Positions 21,742 through 27,909 of a stretch of DNA of 27,909 nucleotides are shown here, piece by piece. The stretch spans positions 2,287 through 30,195 of the forward strand of contig HF972658.1 of the NCBI GenBank assembly GCA_000432995.1. The letters are read 5' to 3'. The position numbers were made by a program, and so were the translations under genes. The first letter of the stretch is position 1; the number at the start of each line of letters is the position of its first letter. The notes under the pieces were generated by a model. It made no database searches, was not told the origin of the DNA, and saw only the letters and a program-made list of their open reading frames with translations. The stretch is from Clostridium sp. CAG:1013. Lineage in GTDB: Bacteria > Bacillota > Clostridia > Oscillospirales > Acutalibacteraceae.

Positions 21742-22263
21742 ATGGAAAACAACCTGCTGGAATTGCTGAAAACACGCCGTAGCGTTCGTGCCTACAAGCC
21801 GGAGCAGATCACGGCGGAAGAGCTGGATGCCGTGGTGGAAGCGGGTACCTGGGCCCCCACCGGACAGGGGAAACAATCCCCGGTAATGGTGGCGGTGCAG
21901 GATTCCAAGCCCCGCCAAGCGGTGATGGAGCTGAATAAGCTGGCCAGGGGCGGCACAGGGGATCCCTATTATGGAGCGCCCACCATTGTGTTGGTACTGG
22001 CGGATCCGGAGCGGAACACCTGTGTGGAGGATGGATCCTGTGTGCTGTGCAACATGATGAACGCCGCACACGCCATCGGACTTGCCTCCTGCTGGATCCA
22101 CGGAGAGCGGGAGATGTTTGAGCTTCCGGAGGGCAAAGCTCTCTTGAAGGAATGGGGCTTGCCGGAGAATCTTCGGGGCGTGGGTTCGATCGCCCTGGGC
22201 TATGCCGCTGGGCCCTTGCCCCAGCCCAAGGATCGAAAGCCTGATTACGTGAAAAAAGTCTAA
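21742..22263 (+). CDS. Nitroreductase family FMN oxidoreductase
   Basis: This 173-residue flavoprotein is of the small nitroreductase type. It begins LLELLKTRRSVRAYKPEQIT, with the Arg-Arg-Ser-Val-Arg FMN-phosphate motif. It continues with GTWAPTGQGKQSPVMVAVQD and a Cys-containing central segment, and closes with GVGSIALGYAAG. Such enzymes reduce quinones, nitro compounds or related electrophiles using NAD(P)H; the natural substrate cannot be given. The ATG at 21742 follows AGAAAGGAGC. The frame extends 19 codons upstream to a GTG, without family similarity. A terminator follows directly. Confidence 0.93.
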   Translation: MENNLLELLKTRRSVRAYKPEQITAEELDAVVEAGTWAPTGQGKQSPVMVAVQDSKPRQAVMELNKLARGGTGDPYYGAPTIVLVLADPERNTCVEDGSCVLCNMMNAAHAIGLASCWIHGEREMFELPEGKALLKEWGLPENLRGVGSIALGYAAGPLPQPKDRKPDYVKKV

Positions 22264-22277
22264 CATTCCTGCCTTGG

Positions 22278-22305
22278 AAAACGGCTCCTTCGGGAGCCGT
22301 TTTTT
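22278..22305 (+). terminator. Rho-independent terminator after the nitroreductase gene
   Basis: AAAACGGCTCC (22278-22288), a TTCG tetraloop and GGAGCCGTTTT (22293-22303) form an 11-bp stem followed by Ts. Confidence 0.95.
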
Positions 22306-22323
22306 GGTTGGGGTCGTTTTTTC

Positions 22324-22352
22324 TTGTATTTTGTCGTATGGAAAGCTATAAT
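22324..22352 (+). promoter_or_regulatory. Promoter for the solute-binding lipoprotein gene
   Basis: TTGTAT (22324-22329), a 17-base spacer and a perfect TATAAT (22347-22352) lie 33 bases before the start codon. Confidence 0.75.
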
Positions 22353-22384
22353 AGGAGCATCGACTTTACTACGAAAGGAAGGCG

Positions 22385-23785
22385 ATGCCTGTGAAATATA
22401 GCTGGAAGAAGGGTGCTGCTCTGTTGGGAGCGGCTCTGCTGATGGTGGGAACTTTGGCGGCCTGCGCTCCTCAGGAGGATTCCTCCTCCCTGAGTGAAGA
22501 GACGGTTTCCAGTCCCTACGATTTGAAAAACGACGGCAGCGATACAAAGCTGGTGGTGGCGGAAATTTTTGTCAATGAGAAACGCACCCAAGCGCTCAAG
22601 GAGATCGCTGAAAAATATGAGGCGGATTTCCCCCAGACCCAGATTGAGATCGTCACGGTGGAAAGCGGGGAGGAAGCCCAGGCTCTTCTGGAAAAGGGAG
22701 AAGCCGACCTGGTGGAACTTTCCAACCAGGAACAGTTTGACTGTGTGGACCAGGGGCTGCTGGTGGATCTGGCACCCTATCTGGAAAACTGGGAGGAACT
22801 CTCTCACTTGACGGAACCGGCGAAACACGTGGTGACCTCTCTGGGAGAGGATTGGTCCTATCTGCTGCCCGCAACCCTGGACCAGGACCTGCTCTACTAT
22901 CGCAGTGATTGGTTCGAGGAATACAATGAAGGCAAAGAGAGCGATTTGGTTTATTGCCGTATCTGGGAAGATCTTCCCGACGCTGTGGAAAAGCTCCAGG
23001 ATAAAGGCGCGGTAGGCTTGGTGTTCGGCGGTAAAGACCATCTGATAGACATGTTCGACTCCATGGTGTGGAGCGGTGTGAACCTGGGTCGTTTGGAGGA
23101 CCCGGCTGCTGGGTATTTCTCCGCGGTGGAGGATCATGATACAGTGTTCACGTTGGAACAGGCCGCCACAGCCGCGGAGCAGCTTGAAACCGTAGTGGAA
23201 AGCTGTGTGCCGGAAGAGTCTCTTACCTGGACCGAGGAAGAAGCGGTAGATGCCTTTATCCAGGGAAAATCCATCACGCTTCTGGCGGGTCAGGATCAGA
23301 TGGAGAAAATTTCCTCCTCTATGGAGGAGGGGACTTGGGACGTTGCCGCTTATCCCAGAGGGATTGCGGGTGTGGCCATCACCGGGCTGGATTTTACCGG
23401 CTTTGGCGTGGCGGCTTCCTCGGAAAATGTGGGCAACGCGGTACATTTCCTCACCTATCTGTCCAATGGGGATAACAACACCCATCTGTCTAAGGTCAGC
23501 GGTACGGTGCCTATCCATACCACTGCCGCCGACATGGAACTGTCTCTGGAAGAGAGTGGTCTGGCGGTGAATCTGCTGATGGTCCGCCGGGCGGATTGGT
23601 ACTTCTACGCCCAGGAACCTGTAATGTATGAGGCGTATGATGGGTATCGGGATTGGGCCAACGATTTGCTGCGGGAGTTCCTTGCAGGCAAGACCAGCCA
23701 GCAGGAGCTGTTGGAGGAGCTGGACAGCTATTGGAGTCAGGCTCGGGCAGACGAAGGAGAATTGTGGACCGAGGAAACGGAATAA
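22385..23785 (+). CDS. Extracellular solute-binding lipoprotein (ABC importer type 1 family)
   Basis: This 466-residue protein has a lysine-containing signal peptide and the lipobox LAAC with lipidated Cys27, so it is anchored outside the membrane. The mature part matches family 1 solute-binding proteins (mostly carbohydrate): LVVAEIFVNEKRTQALKEIA, EADLVELSNQEQF, then LPATLDQDLLYYRSDWFEEY, and a C-terminal lobe with AVHFLTYLSNGD. No permease or ATPase gene is nearby, so it must use components encoded elsewhere or act as a sensor. The start is ATG 22385 after GAAAGGAAGG; a GTG at 22391 is possible. It is a single-gene unit with its own promoter and terminator. Confidence 0.9.
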   Translation: MPVKYSWKKGAALLGAALLMVGTLAACAPQEDSSSLSEETVSSPYDLKNDGSDTKLVVAEIFVNEKRTQALKEIAEKYEADFPQTQIEIVTVESGEEAQALLEKGEADLVELSNQEQFDCVDQGLLVDLAPYLENWEELSHLTEPAKHVVTSLGEDWSYLLPATLDQDLLYYRSDWFEEYNEGKESDLVYCRIWEDLPDAVEKLQDKGAVGLVFGGKDHLIDMFDSMVWSGVNLGRLEDPAAGYFSAVEDHDTVFTLEQAATAAEQLETVVESCVPEESLTWTEEEAVDAFIQGKSITLLAGQDQMEKISSSMEEGTWDVAAYPRGIAGVAITGLDFTGFGVAASSENVGNAVHFLTYLSNGDNNTHLSKVSGTVPIHTTAADMELSLEESGLAVNLLMVRRADWYFYAQEPVMYEAYDGYRDWANDLLREFLAGKTSQQELLEELDSYWSQARADEGELWTEETE

Positions 23786-23797
23786 GTTTATTGAGGG

Positions 23798-23826
23798 AAG
23801 CTCCGGGGAACCGGGGCTTTCTTTTT
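23798..23826 (+). terminator. Rho-independent terminator after the lipoprotein gene
   Basis: AAGCTCCGG (23798-23806) and CCGGGGCTT (23811-23819) pair, with one G-U, around a GGAA loop, followed by TCTTTTT. Confidence 0.88.
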
Positions 23827-23845
23827 AGGCGTAAAAATAAAAACC

Positions 23846-23874
23846 TTGTGGAGCGCCTTGGAATTTGGTATAAT
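23846..23874 (+). promoter_or_regulatory. Promoter for the thyX-tmk operon
   Basis: TTGTGG (23846-23851), a 17-base spacer and a perfect TATAAT (23869-23874) lie 42 bases before the thyX start. Confidence 0.7.
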
Positions 23875-23916
23875 ACTTTAGATTATGAGAACTCTTGTCT
23901 GGAAAGGATGATCCCT

Positions 23917-24675
23917 ATGCAGGTAAAGCTGTTGGCTTATACACCGGAACCGGAAAAAACAGTGGCAGGCGCCGCTAAGCTGTGCTACGCCGCGGCGGAC
24001 ATCGACACGGTATACGAGGGACTGACCGAGGAAAAGACAGCTTCCTTCCTGGAGATGCTCCAGTCCATCGGCCACGAGAGCCCTATTGAGCACGCCAGCT
24101 TCACCTTCGGCATCGAGGGAGTGTCCCGGTCGCTGTTGGCCCAGATCACCCGGCACCGGATCGCCTCCTTCAGCGTCCAGAGCCAGCGTTACGTAAAAGA
24201 GGACGGTTTCCAGTTTGTGGTACCTCCGGAGATTGAGAAGATCCCCCAGGCCAAGGAGGAATTCCTCCGAGCCATGGAGGAGGACGCCGCTCACTACCAG
24301 CGTTTGACCGACTTGCTGAAAGAACAGCACAAGCAGGAGCTGCTGGCGGCAGGGGAGACGGAGAAGTCCGCCGACCGGAAGGCAGAGAAGCGGGCCATTG
24401 AGGATGCCCGGTTCGTGCTGCCCAACGCCTGTGCCACCAAGATGCTCTGCACCATGAACGCCAGAAGTCTTTTGAATTTCTTCTCTCTGCGGTGCTGCAA
24501 CCGGGCCCAGTGGGAGATCCGGGAGCTTGCCACCCAGATGCTGCGAGAGGTGCGGGCCGTGGCACCTCACCTGTTTGAGAAAGCAGGTCCACCTTGCCTG
24601 CGGGGAGCCTGCCCCGAGGGAAAGATGTCCTGCGGGAAAATAGACGAAGTGCGGAAAAAATTCGCGGCGCTGTAA
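23917..24675 (+). CDS. thyX: FAD-dependent thymidylate synthase ThyX
   Basis: ThyX makes dTMP from dUMP using methylene-tetrahydrofolate, NADPH and FAD. The 252-residue protein carries the ThyX motif as RHRIASFSVQSQRY (79-92: RHR, seven residues, then Ser89). Also visible are SPIEHASFTFGIEG, the VLPNACATKMLCTMNARSL segment (dUMP and FAD contacts) and LRCCNRAQWEIRELA. The ATG at 23917 is preferred because AAAGGATG (23903-23910) gives normal spacing; an ATG at 23908 overlaps that site. It is followed after 61 bases by tmk, the next step to dTTP. Confidence 0.97.
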   Translation: MQVKLLAYTPEPEKTVAGAAKLCYAAADIDTVYEGLTEEKTASFLEMLQSIGHESPIEHASFTFGIEGVSRSLLAQITRHRIASFSVQSQRYVKEDGFQFVVPPEIEKIPQAKEEFLRAMEEDAAHYQRLTDLLKEQHKQELLAAGETEKSADRKAEKRAIEDARFVLPNACATKMLCTMNARSLLNFFSLRCCNRAQWEIRELATQMLREVRAVAPHLFEKAGPPCLRGACPEGKMSCGKIDEVRKKFAAL

Positions 24676-24736
24676 GGAAGCTGTTGTCCGTCCCATACTA
24701 TTAGGAGAGGACAGCGGGAGGAAGGAGCAAAAAACC

Positions 24737-25399
24737 ATGAGTTTGATCGTGCTGGAAGGATTGGACGGCAGTGGAAAAGGCACACAGACGGCTCTTTTGG
24801 CCCAAGCCTTGGTGAAGCGGGGATACCCTTTGCGGCAGGTGACTTTTCCCGACTACGATTCCCCTTCATCCGCCCTGGTGCGCATGTACTTGGACGGGGA
24901 ATTCGGTTCTGATCCGGGAGACGTGAATGCTTACGCCGCCAGCGCTTTTTACGCGGTGGACCGGTTCGCCAGCTTCCGCCGTGACTGGAAAACCGACTAC
25001 GACCGGGGAAGTGTCATCCTCTGCGACCGGTACGTCACCTCCAACATGGTGTACCAAATGGGCAAAGCGCCCAGGGAGGAATGGGACCAGTACCTTGCCT
25101 GGACGGAGGATTTTGAGTACGGCAAACTGGGCTTGCCCAAGCCTGACTTGGTGCTGTTCCTGGACATGCCCGTAGAGGTGTCCCAAAAGCTGCTGCTCCA
25201 GCGGTATCACGGGGACAGCGGGAAAAAGGATATCCACGAAAGCCACCTGGAATTTCTCCGTTCCTGCGGGGAATGCGCTCGGTATGCCGGGGAACGGCTC
25301 CATTGGAAGGTGATTCCCTGCGCCAAAGAAGGAGAACCCCTGCCGGTGGAGGAGATCCATCAGACGGTGCTCCATCAGGTGGAAGCTGTTTTGCATTGA
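24737..25399 (+). CDS. tmk: Thymidylate kinase
   Basis: This enzyme phosphorylates dTMP to dTDP. The 220-residue protein has the P-loop GLDGSGKGTQ (8-17), the DRF segment (75-77), the DRY motif CDRYVTSNMVYQ (96-107) and LVLFLDMPVEVS before the lid region. The ATG follows GGGAGGAAGGAG. It sits in the thyX operon, so two consecutive steps of dTTP supply are made together. Confidence 0.95.
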   Translation: MSLIVLEGLDGSGKGTQTALLAQALVKRGYPLRQVTFPDYDSPSSALVRMYLDGEFGSDPGDVNAYAASAFYAVDRFASFRRDWKTDYDRGSVILCDRYVTSNMVYQMGKAPREEWDQYLAWTEDFEYGKLGLPKPDLVLFLDMPVEVSQKLLLQRYHGDSGKKDIHESHLEFLRSCGECARYAGERLHWKVIPCAKEGEPLPVEEIHQTVLHQVEAVLH

Positions 25400-25429
25400 T
25401 ATACGATTTTGTGTGAAAGGAAGATCCCT

Positions 25430-25978
25430 ATGGTGGTTGTGTTTTTGGCTGACGGTTTTGAAGAAGTGGAAGCCCTGGCTCCGGTGGACCTGATGCGCCG
25501 GGCCGGTTTGAAAGTCGTTTTGGCCGGTGTGACGGGCATGGAAGTCACAGGTTCTCACGGGATCAAGGTGGCGGCAGACGTGGCCGCCAAAGAGGTGGAC
25601 CTTTCCCAGGTGGAAGCTATGATGCTCCCCGGCGGGCTGCCCGGAACCCTGAATCTGGAAAAATCCAAAACCGTGCAGGCTTGCATCGACGCCTGTGTGA
25701 AGGAGGGCAAGCTGGTGTCCGCCATCTGCGCGGCTCCCTCCATTCTGGCACATAAAGGTCTGTTGAAAGGCAAAAACGCCACGGCATTCCCCAGCTTCCA
25801 GAAGGACTTGGAAGAGGGCGGGGCATTGCTCAGCGACGAGTACGTGTGCCGTGATGGTCAGTTCCTCACCGGCCGGGGCATGGGTGTGGCCACCCAGTTC
25901 GGCCTGGCCCTGGTGAAGGCTTTGGTGTCCGAGGAAAAAGCCCAGGAGCTCCGGGATTCCATCCAGTGGGAACAATGA
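25430..25978 (+). CDS. DJ-1/PfpI (YajL-like) family protein
   Basis: This 182-residue protein has the DJ-1 fold signature. It begins VVVFLADGFEEVEALAPVDLMRRAGLKV, given here in parts: VFLADGFEEVEA with Glu14, and PVDLMRRAG. The nucleophile Cys100 lies in the elbow AICAAPSILA, and TGRGMGVATQFGLALVKAL follows. Members act as oxidative-stress or glyoxal-detoxifying proteins; the deglycase activity is debated. The ATG at 25430 follows GAAAGGAAG. Its stop overlaps the next start (ATGA), so it belongs to the thyX operon. Confidence 0.93.
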   Translation: MVVVFLADGFEEVEALAPVDLMRRAGLKVVLAGVTGMEVTGSHGIKVAADVAAKEVDLSQVEAMMLPGGLPGTLNLEKSKTVQACIDACVKEGKLVSAICAAPSILAHKGLLKGKNATAFPSFQKDLEEGGALLSDEYVCRDGQFLTGRGMGVATQFGLALVKALVSEEKAQELRDSIQWEQ

Positions 25979-26568
25979 GTTCCAAAACCGCTCTGCGCCG
26001 GGAGTTTTCCGCTCGGCGAAAGGCGATCCCACGCAGGCAGGAGCTGGATCAGGCCATCCGGGAAAAGGTGTTGGCTTTGCCGGCCTATGGTTGGGCAAAA
26101 CAAGTGCTTTTTTATCTCAGCACCGGCAGTGAACCGGATACCTGGGAATTGTTGGATCAGGCCTTGCGGGAGGGAAAGATGGTTTACGCTCCCCGATGTC
26201 TGGACAGCGAGGGCAATATGGCTTTTTACCAGGTGACATCCCGTGAGGAGTTGATCCCCGGCAGGTTCGGCCTTTGGGAGCCGGATCTGGAGAAATGTTC
26301 CTCAGCGGGGGACGTGACAGGGGCCTTGTGCCTTGTGCCTGGTCTTGCCTTTGACCTGGAAGGCTTCCGGCTGGGTTATGGAAAAGGATATTACGACCGC
26401 TTTTTAGCGGGACACTCGGTGGAGGCGGTAGGGCTCTGCTATGGGGAATTGTTGGTCCCCAGGCTGCCCAGAGGACCTTTTGACCGGCGGGTGTCCTGTG
26501 TGGTGACAGAAGCGGGGGCAGTGGCTCTTGAAGAGAAGCCGTGCCCCGGAAAGGAAGGTTGCGTATGA
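25975..26568 (+). CDS. 5-formyltetrahydrofolate cyclo-ligase
   Basis: This enzyme converts 5-formyl-THF to methenyl-THF with ATP, returning a storage or inhibitory folate to the active pool. The 197-residue protein has the N-terminal KTALRREFSARRKAI, VLFYLSTGSEPDTWELL, RFGLWEP and the ATP motif LGYGKGYYDRFLAGH (133-147). The ATG at 25975 overlaps the DJ-1 family stop by 4 bases; a GTG three codons earlier is possible. Its folate role links well to ThyX, which uses methylene-THF. The family symbol is usually fthC, ygfA or yqgN depending on species. Confidence 0.95.
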   Translation: MSSKTALRREFSARRKAIPRRQELDQAIREKVLALPAYGWAKQVLFYLSTGSEPDTWELLDQALREGKMVYAPRCLDSEGNMAFYQVTSREELIPGRFGLWEPDLEKCSSAGDVTGALCLVPGLAFDLEGFRLGYGKGYYDRFLAGHSVEAVGLCYGELLVPRLPRGPFDRRVSCVVTEAGAVALEEKPCPGKEGCV

Positions 26569-27848
26569 ATCAAGGACAGAACCCCGGAGGCGAGAACCGG
26601 GGCACGGGAAACTTTAAGCTGAATATCGACGAGCGGGACTTGGCCACAGGCACTGTGGATCTTCCCGAGCGCAGGAGCCAGCCTCCCCGGCCGGAGTATT
26701 CTGCCAACAAGGCGTACCTCACGGAAAAGGAGCGCCGCGCGGAAAAAAAAGCCCACAAAAAGCGTGACAAGCTGAAAGCCCGTAAAAACCGCCGGGTGTT
26801 TGCCCTGGTGTGGGTTTGCATGGTGCTGCTGGTGTCTTTTACCCTGGCAAGCTATTTGATCCAGGGGTCCAATGACTTCTTCGCTGCCAACCGTACCGAG
26901 GGCACCACAGAGGTGACCATTCCGGAGAACCTCACATCCAAGCAGCTGGCTCAGATTCTCTATGAAGCGGGCGCCATCAAAAAGCCGGAATTTTTCAACC
27001 TCTACTGTTCCATCACCGTGGACGAGGAGGAAATGGAATGGTTCCAGCCTGGTGTGTATCAGCTGGAGACCAATATGGACTACCAGGATATCATCAGTAC
27101 GCTGCAAGGCGGCAATGAGACCAAGGAAGTGGTGACGGTCACCTTCCCCGAAGGCACTACCGCACTGGAAGCGGCGGCTCTGCTGGAAGAGAACGAAGTG
27201 TGCTCTGCAGAAGATTTCCTCACTGCCATCGATTCCGACGACTTTGACGACTACTATGGCATCGACCAAATCACCAACGGTTCTTCCAAGTATTACAAGC
27301 TGGAAGGTTACCTGTTCCCCGACACCTATGATTTCTACAAAGGTGAGGAGATCGGTTCTGTAGTGGGCAAGCTGCTGACCAACTTCAAGAACCGAGTCAG
27401 CGACTTGGAGGATAAGATCGCCGCTTCTGACATGACCCTTGATGAAGTGATCATTATGGCGTCCATCATTCAGCGGGAAGCCGCCAATGTCAACGATATG
27501 GGAGATGTTTCTGCGGTACTCCACAACCGTCTGGATTTCGGCGGGGAGTATGGCATCTACCGGTTGGAGTGCGACTCCACCACCTACTATCCCTACAAGC
27601 GGGCGGAGGACGTTCCGGAAACAGGAGCTCTGTCTTACGGCGATTATGACACCTATCAGATCCAGGGCCTGCCCGCGGGTGCTATCTGCAACCCGGGCCT
27701 GGATGCCATTGAGGCCGCTCTGGAACCCAATACCGAAGGCGACGCCGCCAGTTACCTGTATTTCTGCCATGCGGCAGACGGCACCGCTTATTACGCCACC
27801 AATGCGGAAGACCATGAGTACAACAAGCAGCTGGCTGGCTTGACCTGA
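26565..27848 (+). CDS. mltG: Endolytic murein transglycosylase MltG (YceG-like)
   Basis: MltG cleaves nascent glycan strands and sets their length. The 427-residue protein has a long basic, disordered cytoplasmic N-terminus (1-77) and one transmembrane helix (78-99). A LysM-like segment follows (about 114-180), then the catalytic domain with EGYLFPDTYDF (247-257), the catalytic Glu305 in ASIIQREAANVNDM, LECDSTTYYP and GLPAGAICNPG. The ATG at 26565 follows GGAAAGGAAGG and overlaps the cyclo-ligase stop by 4 bases. Many clostridia have mltG just before a U32 peptidase gene, as here. Confidence 0.96.
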   Translation: MNQGQNPGGENRGTGNFKLNIDERDLATGTVDLPERRSQPPRPEYSANKAYLTEKERRAEKKAHKKRDKLKARKNRRVFALVWVCMVLLVSFTLASYLIQGSNDFFAANRTEGTTEVTIPENLTSKQLAQILYEAGAIKKPEFFNLYCSITVDEEEMEWFQPGVYQLETNMDYQDIISTLQGGNETKEVVTVTFPEGTTALEAAALLEENEVCSAEDFLTAIDSDDFDDYYGIDQITNGSSKYYKLEGYLFPDTYDFYKGEEIGSVVGKLLTNFKNRVSDLEDKIAASDMTLDEVIIMASIIQREAANVNDMGDVSAVLHNRLDFGGEYGIYRLECDSTTYYPYKRAEDVPETGALSYGDYDTYQIQGLPAGAICNPGLDAIEAALEPNTEGDAASYLYFCHAADGTAYYATNAEDHEYNKQLAGLT

Positions 27849-27858
27849 GGAGAGTAAC

Positions 27859-27909
27859 GTGAATCGAGTAAAACCTGAGCTGCTCGCCCCTGCGGGGGAT
27901 CGGGAGCGG
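27859..27909 (+). CDS. U32 family peptidase, N-terminus only (cut by window end)
   Basis: Seventeen codons are visible from a GTG at 27859, reading MNRVKPELLAPAGDRER. The ELLAPAGD motif near the N-terminus is the hallmark of U32 peptidases (collagenase-like; some members act in tRNA or rRNA hydroxylation). GAGGAG lies 7 bases before the start, 10 bases after the mltG stop. The frame is open to the window edge. Confidence 0.8.
   Translation, partial: MNRVKPELLAPAGDRER

Noticed and set aside
23653..23916. N-terminal extension of ThyX into the lipoprotein gene
   Set aside because: It crosses a terminator and a promoter, and family similarity begins at the ATG at 23917.
1..27909. CRISPR arrays, tRNA or rRNA genes, insertion sequences, prophage genes
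   Set aside because: No regular repeat-spacer pattern, no tRNA or rRNA hallmark sequence and no transposase, integrase or phage protein was seen on either strand.

Overview
The window reads as chromosomal core sequence from a GC-rich, low-mobility member of the Clostridia, most likely an Oscillospiraceae-type gut anaerobe (Flavonifractor/Oscillibacter/Lawsonibacter-like). This taxonomic guess is inference. It rests on the smc-ftsY-rdgB-yhbY-nadD-rsfS gene order, strong AAAGGAG-type Shine-Dalgarno sites, some TTG and GTG starts, ThyX instead of ThyA, an intracellular GH29 fucosidase, and a dispersed GTAAAAGTT hairpin repeat that I recall from such genomes but cannot check here. No tRNA, rRNA, CRISPR array, transposase or phage gene was seen.

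Layout. (1) 3-5811, plus strand: a compact housekeeping operon. It holds the C-terminal half of SMC, FtsY with an unusual acidic C-terminal tail, RdgB/HAM1, a Cys-rich DUF3795-like protein, YhbY, a fused NadD-YqeK protein and RsfS. (2) 5808-6250: a gene-free stretch with three same-direction copies of a hairpin repeat plus several GC-rich hairpins, ending at the ribosome-binding site of leuS. (3) leuS, 6266-8674, ending in facing terminators. (4) 8780-11848, minus strand: a BceAB-type ABC transporter (ATPase and FtsX-like permease) and a small membrane protein, with no two-component system in view. (5) 12018-12569: an AT-rich patch with a promoter, an orphan membrane protein and a bidirectional terminator. 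(6) Divergent genes for a YjjG-like HAD phosphatase (minus) and a membrane-anchored GHL10 glycosidase (plus). (7) 14651-17001: an HTH-cupin regulator and an AMP-forming acyl-CoA ligase under a strong promoter, closed by another copy of the hairpin repeat. (8) 17064-22305: cytoplasmic alpha-L-fucosidase, CutC-family protein, a large multidomain transglutaminase-like protein, and a nitroreductase. (9) An orphan solute-binding lipoprotein with its own promoter and terminator. (10) 23846 to the end: thyX, tmk, a DJ-1 family gene, 5-formyl-THF cyclo-ligase, mltG and the first codons of a U32 peptidase.

How the genes work together. The first operon joins chromosome condensation, membrane-protein targeting, nucleotide-pool sanitation, NAD synthesis and ribosome regulation. 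The last operon joins dTMP synthesis (ThyX, Tmk) with folate salvage (cyclo-ligase) and cell-wall synthesis (MltG). The most unusual content is the hairpin repeat family, which sits at transcription and translation boundaries; the fucosidase-CutC-transglutaminase gene set with a second, apparently dead transglutaminase domain; and the response-regulator-like direct repeats upstream of the orphan BceAB operon.
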